NCBI RefSeq assembly: GCF_000729995.1
Contig: NZ_JNFG01000031.1
Coordinates: 19,398 to 83,397, forward strand
Direction of reading: 5' to 3'
From: Caballeronia sordidicola
GTDB lineage: Bacteria > Pseudomonadota > Gammaproteobacteria > Burkholderiales > Burkholderiaceae
Length of the DNA: 64,000 nucleotides
The position numbers and the translations under genes are program-made. The notes beneath the pieces were generated by a model that worked only from the letters and a program-made list of their open reading frames with translations, ran no database searches and was not told the DNA's origin. Shown here in pieces: positions 52,670 through 60,514 of the stretch. The stretch's first letter is position 1, and every line of letters begins with the position of its first letter.

Positions 52670-53815
52670 TCAGACGGCGTGGCCTTCTTCGGTAAAGAGA
52701 TGGCATGAAGCGGGGTCCGGTGCGAGGTGAACCGCTTCGCCGGAGCGCAACAGCGTATTGCCCTGCAGTTTGACGAGAAGCGTTGCCCCGTCCGCTTCGC
52801 TGCAATGGAGGTAACTCTGCTCGCCAAGCCGCTCGACGAGCGACACCGTGCGCGTCAGCGTCGAGCCGGCGTACTGAGGCCCGTTCCTTTCTGCCTCGCC
52901 CGAAGCGAGCAACGCGATGTGCTCCGGCCGCACGCCCAGCATCACTGCTTGCCCTGGCGTCAGGCCTGCGCCTGCCCGCTCGATCCGGACGTCTTCGCGG
53001 GAAGCGCTTAACGTCACGGTCGTGTGCGCCCCTTCTATCTTGCTGACCGTGGCCGGCAGGAAATTCATCTGGGGAGAGCCGATGAAACCCGCTACAAAAC
53101 GGCTGTTCGGCCGCAGATACAGGTCCATGGGCGTGCCGACCTGGGCGATGCTTCCCGATGCCGATGCCGATGCGTCACGGCTGACATTGAGCAAGACGAT
53201 CTTGTCGGCCAGCGTCATGGCCTCGACCTGGTCGTGCGTCACGTAGACGGTGCTCGCCTCGCTAAAGCGGCGATGGATTCGTGCAATTTCGACGCGAGTC
53301 TGACCGCGCAACGTCGCATCGAGATTCGAAAGAGGTTCGTCGAACAGGAAGACACCGGGCTCGCGCACGATGGCCCGGCCAATCGCCACGCGTTGCCGCT
53401 GACCACCGGACAAGGCCGCTGGCTTGCGATTCAACAAGGGTCCAAGCTCCAGGATCTTCGCGGCTTCCTGTACCTTGCGCTCCACCTCTGGCGCCGGAAG
53501 CTTGGCCAGTTTTAGCCCAAAGCTCATGTTCTCGGCGACCGTCATATGCGGAAACAAGGCATAGCTTTGAAACACCATCGCTACGCCGCGTTTTGCCGGC
53601 GGCACGGTATTCACGACGCGGCCACCGATCGAAATCTCACCAGCGCTCGGGTCTTCCAACCCGGCGATGATGCGAAGAAGTGTCGACTTTCCGCAGCCGG
53701 ACGGCCCGAGGAACACGCAGAACTCATCGTGTGCAATCTCGAGATTTACATCCCGAAGCACCGGCGCATGCTCTCCGAACGCCTTCGAAATGCCCTGCAA
53801 AGATATCGCTGCCAC
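52670..53815 (-). CDS. ABC transporter ATP-binding protein (UgpC/MalK type)
   Basis: A 381-residue ATPase: Walker A GPSGCGKST near residue 38, Q-loop, signature LSGGQRQRVAIGRAI near 135, Walker B VFLFDEPLSNLD, H-loop YVTHDQVEAMTLADK. The C-terminal TOBE/OB region (about 240-380, VRPEHIALLASGE) is typical of sugar-importer ATPases of the MalK group. It is the first gene of the five-gene operon. Its promoter must lie between it and the divergent lacI-type gene, where a 12-bp palindrome is found. Confidence 0.94.
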   Translation of the reverse strand: MAAISLQGISKAFGEHAPVLRDVNLEIAHDEFCVFLGPSGCGKSTLLRIIAGLEDPSAGEISIGGRVVNTVPPAKRGVAMVFQSYALFPHMTVAENMSFGLKLAKLPAPEVERKVQEAAKILELGPLLNRKPAALSGGQRQRVAIGRAIVREPGVFLFDEPLSNLDATLRGQTRVEIARIHRRFSEASTVYVTHDQVEAMTLADKIVLLNVSRDASASASGSIAQVGTPMDLYLRPNSRFVAGFIGSPQMNFLPATVSKIEGAHTTVTLSASREDVRIERAGAGLTPGQAVMLGVRPEHIALLASGEAERNGPQYAGSTLTRTVSLVERLGEQSYLHCSEADGATLLVKLQGNTLLRSGEAVHLAPDPASCHLFTEEGHAV

Positions 53816-53833
53816 TGCGTCTCCATTTTTTGG

Positions 53834-53845
53834 TTTAACGTTAAA
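53834..53845. promoter_or_regulatory. LacI-family operator palindrome
   Basis: TTTAACGTTAAA is a perfect 12-bp palindrome with a central CG step, the hallmark of LacI/GalR-family operators. It starts 19 bases upstream of the ATPase start and lies within the divergent region of the lacI-type gene. It would overlap the promoter or leader of the ABC-GH42 operon, fitting repression. Confidence 0.8.
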
Positions 53846-53863
53846 TCAAATTTCGCTAAAAAT

Positions 53864-53879
53864 ACGGCCTGGAGGCCGT
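53864..53879. promoter_or_regulatory. Second inverted repeat in the divergent control region
   Basis: ACGGCCT-GG-AGGCCGT is a perfect 7-bp inverted repeat with a 2-bp centre, 30 bp (centre to centre, about three turns) from the TTTAACGTTAAA site. Sequence differs from the first site, so a different regulator, or a chance GC palindrome, is possible. Confidence 0.4.
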
Positions 53880-54079
53880 GTGGAAATTCGATCAACGTGG
53901 TTGTGCAGGAGCAAATTAGCAGTGTGCGGTACGATTGGCAAGAATTTTTTTAGCGCAATCGACACCGTTGGTCGGCCGGAAGCGTTGGTAACATTGCCGT
54001 CTGGCATGACAATAAAGGCAGTCGTAAGTTGTGACCACTGCAGATTCTGGGAAATCGAATGGCTAAGCGGGAAAGGCTG

Positions 54080-55099
54080 ATGGCGACGATCAAGGAGGTC
54101 GCGGCATTGGCAGGCGTGACTCCAACGACCGTAACGAACGTGCTGCGAAACCGCGGCCGGGTAGGCGACGCGACGCGTGAGCGGGTCTTGGAGGTGGTCG
54201 CGGCGCAGGGTTACCGTCCTAATCTGAACGCGCGTGCGCTGGTGGAACGCCGCGCACCTACGCTTGCGCTCATGCTGGGTTGCATCACGAACCCGTTCTA
54301 TCCGGAGTTCACACTGCAAGCAAACAATGCGGCTCGCCGGCACGGCCGTTTTTTATTGGTTTGCAATACTGATTATGAGCCGGATGGCGGAACACGGTTT
54401 CTTGCGGATGTCGCGGGCTCATTGTCGGACGGCATTTTGGTGGCGAACAACGGCGATCTGCGGATTGACGAATTGAAAGCCATTCAGGCAACTGGTACTC
54501 CCGTGGTTGTTTCGATCTGGGAACTTCCAGACGATCCGCCCGGGGTTCCGTGCGTTGCCTTTGACTCCCGCAAGGCTGGCTTTATCGCGGCGGATCACCT
54601 GCTGGAACTTGGGCATCGCCGCATTGGCGCAGTGGTTGGCAGCGCGAAAAACGGCATTCACGGTGGCCGCTATCAAGGGTTTCGCGATGCCCTGCGCGCG
54701 CAAAAGGTCAAGCACGTCCTGGCCGATGCGCGGTTCTGCAGCGACTCGTTCCAAAGCGGCTTCGACGCTGCGCTCGACTTGTTGTCCGCTCGCCCGGACT
54801 TGACGGCTTTGTTCGTCTCAAACGACCTTCCCGCTTTGGGTGCGTTAAACGCCGCGGCCTCGCTCGGATTGAATGTCCCCAACGACCTGTCCATTGTCAG
54901 CGTGACTAACATCGAACTGGCGAGTCAATCCAGACCGTCACTCACCACCGTGGCCATTCCTACGGCTGAAATGGCCGAGCAAAGTGTCGAGTTGCTGCTC
55001 AAGCTCATCGCCAACACTCCAGATGTAGCCCCGGTTATTCGGACCGCCGACCCGGTGTTGGTCAAACGCGATTCCACCGCTCTGGTACGGAAGAGTTAG
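54080..55099 (+). CDS. LacI-family transcriptional regulator
   Basis: A 339-residue repressor. The N-terminal helix-turn-helix is ATIKEVAALAGVTPTTVTNV with the minor-groove hinge RPNLNARAL. A periplasmic-binding-protein-like effector domain follows (LMLGCITNPFYPEFT, FIAADHLLELGHRRIGAVVG, LFVSNDLPALGALNAA). The ATG at 54080 with AAAGG upstream is preferred over 54059. It is divergent from the galactoside ABC-GH42 operon and its likely controller; the inducer is presumably the imported sugar. Confidence 0.93.
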   Translation: MATIKEVAALAGVTPTTVTNVLRNRGRVGDATRERVLEVVAAQGYRPNLNARALVERRAPTLALMLGCITNPFYPEFTLQANNAARRHGRFLLVCNTDYEPDGGTRFLADVAGSLSDGILVANNGDLRIDELKAIQATGTPVVVSIWELPDDPPGVPCVAFDSRKAGFIAADHLLELGHRRIGAVVGSAKNGIHGGRYQGFRDALRAQKVKHVLADARFCSDSFQSGFDAALDLLSARPDLTALFVSNDLPALGALNAAASLGLNVPNDLSIVSVTNIELASQSRPSLTTVAIPTAEMAEQSVELLLKLIANTPDVAPVIRTADPVLVKRDSTALVRKS

Positions 55100-55287
55100 C
55101 GCCCTCCTCTCCGGCGTTCATCAGACGTGCGTCGTGTCGGCCGGCACGTGTTCGGCCAGAAAGGCCGTTGGCGAGCTCGTCCCAGTCTTCGCGAATGTCG
55201 GCTTCAGCGTCACTAATATGTCGCTGTCGACCGGGTCCCTCCCCGGCCGCAAGACGCGGCCGTGCAGAGCGGTTGGCGCTACGGGTT

Positions 55288-55306
55288 CTTCCCCTAAGCG
55301 GGGAAG
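55288..55306. terminator. Hairpin between convergent lacI-type and hydrolase genes
   Basis: CTTCCCC (55288-55294) pairs with GGGGAAG (55300-55306) across TAAGC. The direct repeat GGCGCTACG flanks it on both sides (about 55276 and 55309). It is 25 bases from the hydrolase stop and about 190 bases from the lacI-type stop. No U-run. Confidence 0.5.
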
Positions 55307-55330
55307 CGGCGCTACGTTAGGAAAATCGAC

Positions 55331-56383
55331 TCAAGCCTTGTCGACGTCGATGATTGCCTTCGCGAAGGCTTCTGGTGCTTCCTGTGGGAGATTGTGTCCT
55401 ATGCCGCCTGCGATGTTGCGATGTTCATATTTCCCCACGTACTTCTTGGCATAGGCGCTGGGGTCGGCATGCCCCGCGCCGTTCGTGTCGCCCTCCAACG
55501 TAATTGTTGGCGCTGAGATGGTTGGAAACGTCGCGATCTCCGCTTCCAAACCATCATATTTCTTCTCGCCCGGTTCCTGGCGGAGGTACCAACGATAGTT
55601 GTTGAGAGAAATCCGAACGAAATCCGGATTTTCAAAAGCTTGTGCGGCACGTTCGAAGGTTTCATCGTCGAATGCCCACTTTGGTGAAGCCTGCTGCCAA
55701 ATCAGTCGATTGAAGTCCTTGGTGTACTTCGCATACCCAGCCTCTCCGCGGTCGGTAGCGAAATAGAATAGATACCACCAACGGTTCTCCGCGCTTGGCG
55801 GCAGCGGCATCGCGATGGCGGCTTGGCTAGCAACGACGTAGCCGCTCACCGCAACGAGGGCCTTGACGCGCTCGGGCCACAGAAAAGCCACAATATTCGC
55901 TGTTCTGCTACCCCAGTCGAACCCTCCAAGAATAGCTTTGTCGATCTTGAGAGCATCCATGAAATTGATGGCGTCCATTGCGACCGCAGCCGGTTGGGCG
56001 TTGCGCGGCGTTGTTGCGGAGAGGAAGCGCGTCTCCCCATAGCCTCGCAAATACGGGATGAGCACGCGGTAGCCCGCGTCCGCGAGTATCGGAACGACAT
56101 CGACAAACGAGTGGATGTCGTAAGGCCATCCATGGAAAAGCACTACTGGAGGACCGTCAGCCGGCCCGACCTCGGCATAGGCAATGCTGAGTACGCCTGC
56201 GTTGATGTGCTTCAGTGGACCGAAGGTATTTTTTTTCGCGGTCGCCGTTCCAGATACAGGACTGCGGGTGGTGTCGCTTGATTGTGCACGCGCCGTCCCA
56301 ATAGTCCCAAGCTGGGCAGCGACTAAACCCAGCGCCGATACTCCTAATAAGTTACGACGGGATTTGTTGAAATCAACTGACAT
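55331..56383 (-). CDS. Tat-exported alpha/beta hydrolase (epoxide hydrolase-like)
   Basis: A 350-residue protein with a twin-arginine signal (NKSRRNLLGVSALGLVAAQL, cleavage near ARA). The alpha/beta-hydrolase core follows: oxyanion HGWP in LFHGWPYDIHSF, an Asp nucleophile in GGFDWGSR (GxDxG, as in epoxide hydrolases and haloalkane dehalogenases rather than Ser esterases), a tryptophan-rich lid, and the catalytic His in GGIGHNLPQEAPEAF. It is therefore likely a cofactor-independent epoxide or halide hydrolase acting in the periplasm after folding in the cytoplasm. Monocistronic; the upstream region is eroded DNA. Confidence 0.85.
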   Translation of the reverse strand: MSVDFNKSRRNLLGVSALGLVAAQLGTIGTARAQSSDTTRSPVSGTATAKKNTFGPLKHINAGVLSIAYAEVGPADGPPVVLFHGWPYDIHSFVDVVPILADAGYRVLIPYLRGYGETRFLSATTPRNAQPAAVAMDAINFMDALKIDKAILGGFDWGSRTANIVAFLWPERVKALVAVSGYVVASQAAIAMPLPPSAENRWWYLFYFATDRGEAGYAKYTKDFNRLIWQQASPKWAFDDETFERAAQAFENPDFVRISLNNYRWYLRQEPGEKKYDGLEAEIATFPTISAPTITLEGDTNGAGHADPSAYAKKYVGKYEHRNIAGGIGHNLPQEAPEAFAKAIIDVDKA

Positions 56384-56833
56384 TAGATACTCCTTATAAC
56401 GCTGACTGCGGGTAATTAGTCATGTTGGAGTGAATTCCAAACATGTTCACTTCAAAGTGGATTTGTATGCCAACGCATCAAACGGATGGTCTGATACGGA
56501 GCATCGCAAATCCGTCAGGAGCAAGAGTGTTACTGCAAGTTGCCGCGAGTGCTTCTTCACTTACAAACACCCGCCCTTCCCGGTAGCGCATACAACATAT
56601 CGCCTCTTAGGAAATTTTAGAGCCTTTCACAACGACGTTCATTAGCTCACAACTTGACACGTACTACGAACTACTTTTTAACCACGTCACTTAGAATAAC
56701 TGATGGATGTTCGTCGATGAGTGGAATGTACAGTCGCGCTGAAACATACTACTGGCCTACATCAAATTCGAAAGGATTGGTGTCCACTTTGCGCATACGT
56801 GAAAAGAGCCTACTAGTCCGGACGAACCAGTGC

Positions 56834-57215
56834 TTACGAAAGCCAGCGGTGAAGATGCCGGGCCAGATAGCCGTTCACGACATCGAAGAACTGTGGTTGC
56901 AGCGACGCAGTGACCGACCTGCAGCTGCCCGTTCCGATCGAACGCCGTCCAGTTGATGGCGCTGGTTCGCCTCGACAACAGTACCAGTTAAAAACGGCTC
57001 GTTTGCGCAATAAATCCGATCCTGCGTTTCGCGCTTTTCTATCTCGCCTCGCGTTGCTATTCTTGTGCGTTGAACGACAATGCCGTGTGTGATGCCACCG
57101 AGACAGCTCGCGACATCCGGGGCGCAGAGCACGCCGTCCGTCACGCGAAAACGTCCTCCCCGGTGCGCGCTGTAACATGCCCTTCGGTGCCGGGCAACAG
57201 TGCTTCGTCATATCC
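56834..57215 (-). pseudogene. Branched-chain aminotransferase (class IV, IlvE-like) relic
   Basis: Minus-strand pieces in successive frames match the middle and C-terminal part of IlvE-type aminotransferases. First GYDEALLPGTEGHVTARTGE then DVFA-stop. Then, shifted, VTDGVLCAPDVASCLGGITH and QDRIYCANEPFLTGTVVE (typical: DEVYIADEAFFTGTAAE). Finally, shifted again, SVTASLQPQFFDVVNGYLAR ending HRWLS. At least two frameshifts are needed, and the N-terminal half including the PLP lysine is absent. Clearly non-functional. Confidence 0.75.
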
Positions 57216-57320
57216 CGATCGCTTAACAGCAGGTGAGCCAGAATCGAGCTTCCATGCCCATCTCAGTCTTGCAATTTCGATGAGCAGAGACTAACCCCGA
57301 ATTCTCCGAGTGAAAAGACA

Positions 57321-57369
57321 ACAATCGCTAGCGGGTGAAAACGAAATGTTTTCACCCGCTAGCGATTGT
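57321..57369. repeat. Perfect 22-bp inverted repeat with 5-base loop
   Basis: Left arm 57321-57342 (ACAATCGCTAGCGGG then TGAAAAC) and right arm 57348-57369 are exact reverse complements, separated by GAAAT. With a 3-base bulge on the left the pairing extends four further pairs (AGAC/GTCT). Each arm itself contains the palindrome CGCTAGCG. It lies between the LysR gene and the aminotransferase relic. It is followed on the minus strand by a short T-rich tract, so it could act as a terminator, but the stem is unusually long. Confidence 0.95.
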
Positions 57370-57528
57370 CTGGATATGCCGCGCCGGGGTGCCTTGCACG
57401 GTGCACATAGCGAGGTTCGCCGGTTGATCATCGTACGGCTGTTTTGCAACCGTGGTTGAAGGTACGGCTGCTTAGTTTCAGTCTTGATGTGCAGCAAGTT
57501 CCGGCCGACAAAAGCATTAAACAGATCT

Positions 57529-57548
57529 GACTTGAACGCCTTCAAGTC
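57529..57548 (-). terminator. Hairpin overlapping the LysR stop codon
   Basis: GACTTGAA (57529-57536) pairs with TTCAAGTC (57541-57548) across CGCC; the LysR stop codon is inside the stem. Weak U-content follows on the minus strand. Confidence 0.4.
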
Positions 57549-58450
57549 GCAAGCGGTTGTGCTGCAGCCGTTAGGCATTCGATGAACCGCTGCACTGCAG
57601 GCGTCGGCAGTGCCCCCCGTCGACAAACGATGGCAACGGCAACTGCAGGTAAATTGTCGGAAACGCGTACCACTTGCAGGCCATGCGGCACGCAATGTGA
57701 ATTGAAAAGTGGCTGTGTGAACAGACTAACTGTTTCGGTAGAAATGGCCAGCCCCAGGCCAACTGCGAACGACTGGTCATGAATGATTTGACGAGGTCGT
57801 GCCAGACCGTTACTGCAAAAGATCGCATTGCCAAGCTCATCACCATGATAGCCATATGATTGCAAGCACCACCTGTCGTCCAATAGAGCGGATAGGCAGC
57901 TCGCATCTTTTCTGGGATGCCCGTGCCTGACACCTATGACGACGGAGCATTTGAACAGGACAAGAGACTCAAACTCGCTCAGAAAGGGGTGCTCGGGTTC
58001 ATCGAGCAAGTGAGTGACGATGAGGTCCAGCGTGCCATCACGCAAGCCATCCATCCCCGGCGTAGGACTATTTTCCGAAAGTTCAATTTGGGCGCCGGGC
58101 ATTTGCGCGGTGAAGAGGTCGAATGCCCTTGGCAGTACAGTCATCGCTACAGTAGGGCTGACTGCAAGCGCGACTTTCCCTGCTGCACCGTGCTTGATGC
58201 GGCTAAGTTCTTCGTGCGTTTTTCGTATTTCTTCCAGCAGGAGCCGCGCGCGAACCTCGAGCGCTTCGCCAAACTCCGTCAGTTCGATCCCTGCCGCGCT
58301 ACGACGCACTAGCGGAACCGCAAGATCGGACTCGAGTTCGCGCACTATGCGGGTTATCGCTGGCTGGGTGAGACCCAATGCGCGAGCGGCGCCGCGGATA
58401 CTTTTATGTCGTGCTACGGCAACGAATGCACGCAACTGATGATTCTTCAT
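57542..58450 (-). CDS. LysR-family transcriptional regulator
   Basis: A 302-residue LTTR. The N-terminal winged helix is MKNHQLRAFVAVARHKSIRG followed by AARALGLTQPAITRIVRELE. The substrate-binding domain begins near residue 92 (KVALAVSPTVAMTVLPRAFD). The ATG at 58450 is preferred to one nine codons upstream, giving the classic start. Its normal partner would be divergent, but upstream is the DUF4148 gene on the same strand, so the target is unclear. The degraded aminotransferase or the hydrolase downstream are candidates. Confidence 0.9.
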   Translation of the reverse strand: MKNHQLRAFVAVARHKSIRGAARALGLTQPAITRIVRELESDLAVPLVRRSAAGIELTEFGEALEVRARLLLEEIRKTHEELSRIKHGAAGKVALAVSPTVAMTVLPRAFDLFTAQMPGAQIELSENSPTPGMDGLRDGTLDLIVTHLLDEPEHPFLSEFESLVLFKCSVVIGVRHGHPRKDASCLSALLDDRWCLQSYGYHGDELGNAIFCSNGLARPRQIIHDQSFAVGLGLAISTETVSLFTQPLFNSHCVPHGLQVVRVSDNLPAVAVAIVCRRGALPTPAVQRFIECLTAAAQPLAT

Positions 58451-58519
58451 GCATGGTCTCCGTGCAACGCTAAGCACATTTTTAAGAAACGCTGACGAGG
58501 CAGCACGTCCCGACAGATT

Positions 58520-58951
58520 TCAGTGACCGAAGTAAATTGGCTCGGCCCCGCCACCGCCTGAGCGACTCGACGCGGTGGCGACGCCCAATGCTGAGTTGCC
58601 AATGAGCGTACCTCCGAAGCTGCTCGTCTCGCGGCTTCGCGCTGCGATGCGCGCTTCGGCTGCCTGAATGTCGGCGGGATAATCCGGATCCGCTAGGCGA
58701 CCTGGGTTGTACCCGGCCTGTTCGAGTTGGACGAGTTCAGCGCGAACTTCTGCTCGGCTTGTGGGTCCGTTCGCCTGCGCGAACGAGGCGATCGGAGAGG
58801 CGAGCGGAGAGGCGAGCGGAGAGGCGAGCGGAGAGGCGAGCGGAGAGGCGAGCGGAGAGGCGAGCGGAGAGGCGAGCGGAGAGGCGAGCGGAGAGGCGAG
58901 CGGAAAGGCGAGTGCAGCGGCGAGAACGACGGCTTGAATGAACAATGTCAC
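58520..58951 (-). CDS. DUF4148 protein with a repeat-expanded signal peptide
   Basis: A 143-residue exported protein. The signal peptide starts TLFIQAVVLAAALAF, but before the expected AQA cleavage site (SFAQA|NG) it carries about ten tandem copies of the tetrapeptide PLAS, the last being PIAS. These are encoded by 12-bp repeats. The mature part (NGPTSRAEVRAELVQLEQAG, then YNPGRLADPDYPADIQAAEA) is an ordinary DUF4148 domain, followed by a Gly/Ser tail. The start is a GTG at 58951 with AAGG upstream. The insertion makes a leader of about 60 residues, far above the usual 20-25. Whether it is still processed is unknown. Confidence 0.88.
   Translation of the reverse strand: MTLFIQAVVLAAALAFPLASPLASPLASPLASPLASPLASPLASPLASPLASPIASFAQANGPTSRAEVRAELVQLEQAGYNPGRLADPDYPADIQAAEARIAARSRETSSFGGTLIGNSALGVATASSRSGGGGAEPIYFGH
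58792..58911. repeat. 12-bp tandem repeat array (about ten units)
   Basis: The unit CGGAGAGGCGAG repeats nine times exactly from 58792 and once more with one change (CGGAAAGGCGAG at 58900). On the minus strand it encodes Ser/Phe-Pro-Leu-Ala per unit. Near-perfect identity between units indicates recent slippage or ongoing length variation. The unit is a multiple of three, so length changes keep the frame. Confidence 0.95.
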
Positions 58952-59825
58952 AGCAGTTACCTTCGGAGTTTGGCTTGTGGCAGGGGGAATTTACCGATGC
59001 CTGGGTGCCACGGCGCAGCTCCGACTTCGAGCTGCGGAGTGGGATCCTTGTGCTTCCGGCGTCGATGCATTAAAACTCGCGAAGGTATCTGGCTTGTGTA
59101 GGGAAACAGTTCAAATGCAACACTCTGTATCGCCTCGGCCGCTAGATACATTGCGACACAGACCCCGATCAAACTCTCCAGCACGTTCCCTCTTGGAAAA
59201 ACCGCAACCCTCTGTGGCAACATCAGGCATGTCGTCAGCCACGTAGGACACGCTGGAAAAACTGTTCGCCATCCATCCCCCAGCCCGCCAGCAAACCGAG
59301 CGTACCTTGCTGTATGGACGGGCCTTGGCTACGATTGGCGCATCAGGGTCAACTTCTGCCCGGCGTTCAGCCTGTTCTGGACCACCACGCCGTTACTGCT
59401 GGCGGGGCCTGCGTTCAGGCTGTCGCAAGGAGGAATCGCCCTGTTCGCGTTGCCGGTCGCTACGCTATCCTACTTTTTGACAGATCGCTTTCCAATACCT
59501 GCCTGACGATGACTCAACGCGTTCTGCTGGCAGCTTTCCATTCGACGACATGTCGCGGCGCTCGGAGCTTTTAGCCGACGCTGCGCCCTAGCATGGAAGC
59601 GTCTGGACATATCAGGTGTCGATGGTATTTCCCGGTTTTGAATTCGACGGCCGACCGACTCATGCGGGTCAGATTGCATAAACTGGAGTACCGCCTACCG
59701 GAAGTAACGAAGCGAGCGTTCGGCGTCGTCATTGCGATGGTCGTCCCTTGACCTCGGTTGACATTACGGCACATGATCCGGGGTTAGTAACGGGGGCATT
59801 TGATTCAACATTTAGAGGACTTCGC
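58952..59825. other. 874-bp region with an MFS relic, otherwise no intact gene
   Basis: A minus-strand frame 58957-59223 contains a hydrophobic stretch (LESLIGVCVAMYLAAEAIQ) but has an Arg/Lys-rich continuation and no ribosome site. I do not call it. The segment 59330-59506 is an MFS transporter relic. From 59510 to 59825 nothing is recognised apart from the leader of the GNAT gene. Confidence 0.5.
59330..59506 (+). pseudogene. Major-facilitator transporter fragment
   Basis: The plus-strand frame reads YDWRIRVNFCPAFSLFWTTT, then PLLLAGPAFRLSQGGIALFA, LPVATLSYFLTD and a stop at 59504. The AFSLFWTTTPLLLAGPAFRLSQ stretch is characteristic of one MFS subgroup, where it spans the start of the second six-helix half. 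Only about 58 codons remain, with no start. Non-functional remnant. Confidence 0.6.
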
Positions 59826-60287
59826 GTGAAATTGACGTTCGAAAGCACTGCGCACAGCGACGCGGAAACGCTGGTTCGGATGCGCATCGCGGCGATGAGG
59901 GAGAGTCTTGAACGTATCGGTCGCTTCGACCCCCAGCGAGCGCGCGATCGCTTCATATCGTCATTTGACCCAAGCCTGTGCAAATTTATTTTGATTGACG
60001 GCGTATCCGTGGGCTTCGTAGTGGTGCGACGCGCCGAGAATCATCTGGCGTTGGACCATTTGTACGTTGTGCCGGAGCATCAGGGAAAAGGGATCGGCTC
60101 ATCCGTTCTCGGTTCTGTCCTGCAAGACGCTGACACACAGTTGCTCACGGTTAAACTCGGGGCGCTTCGTGACAGCGACTCAAATCGGTTCTATCAGCGC
60201 CACGGATTCGTGAAAGAGGGAGAAGCAGAGTGGGATATCTACTATGCTCGCACGCCCGTGCCGCGGCAGCGGAGCGACCATGCCTGA
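59826..60287 (+). CDS. GNAT-family N-acetyltransferase
   Basis: A 153-residue acetyl-CoA-dependent acetyltransferase. Motif A is DHLYVVPEHQGKGIGSSVLG (Q/RxxGxG pyrophosphate loop), and motif B is SNRFYQRHGFVKEGEAEWDI. The GTG start at 59826 has AGAGGA about 8 bases upstream and begins KLTFESTAHSDAETLVRMR, the usual beta1-alpha1 of the fold. A TTG at 59748 would add 26 non-conserved residues. Substrate unknown. Confidence 0.87.
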   Translation: MKLTFESTAHSDAETLVRMRIAAMRESLERIGRFDPQRARDRFISSFDPSLCKFILIDGVSVGFVVVRRAENHLALDHLYVVPEHQGKGIGSSVLGSVLQDADTQLLTVKLGALRDSDSNRFYQRHGFVKEGEAEWDIYYARTPVPRQRSDHA

Positions 60288-60514
60288 ACGTCCGGTATGA
60301 GCGGGACGGGGTGCTTTGCATCGCCTACGAAAGTTTGATTTGAGATCGGAGTCTCCCCAAGCGTGACGCAGTGCCGAGATTCTTAGTCCGGCCAAATTCA
60401 GTCGTTCGACAGCGGTGCGCAGATCGTCGACAAACCGTCCGGCGCGTGGCGCGGTGGATGCTATCGTCAGGCACGCGCCAATTGACGAGGCAGGTGTGAA
60501 GTGGCGGACATGCG

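Larger units (their letters stand above)
56384..57541. other. 1.16-kb eroded region with aminotransferase relic and fold-back repeat
   Basis: Positions 56384-56830 are AT-richer, with no gene, and include the hydrolase promoter zone. Positions 56834-57215 hold a broken branched-chain aminotransferase on the minus strand. Positions 57321-57369 hold a perfect inverted repeat. Positions 57390-57540 show no recognised feature apart from a hairpin over the LysR stop. Confidence 0.6.

Noticed and set aside
57321..57369. Integron attC site
   Set aside because: No R/L box consensus, no integrase nearby, and the arms are perfectly paired without the extrahelical bases expected of attC.
58792..58911. 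CRISPR-like periodic repeat
   Set aside because: The units are 12 bp with no spacers and lie inside a coding sequence.
58707..58941. Open frames on the plus strand through the 12-bp repeat array
   Set aside because: All three plus frames stay open only because the repeat lacks stops; they give pure GEAS or ERRA-type repeats with no other content.
58957..59223. Minus-strand frame with one hydrophobic stretch
   Set aside because: The continuation is Arg/Lys-rich and frame use is not consistent; no start signal. It could be another relic but cannot be supported.
60288..60514. Minus-strand segment reading RFVDDLRTAVERLNLAG and ALRHAWGDSDLKSN
   Set aside because: It reads like coding sequence and may be another relic, but I cannot name a family and it has no start; not called.
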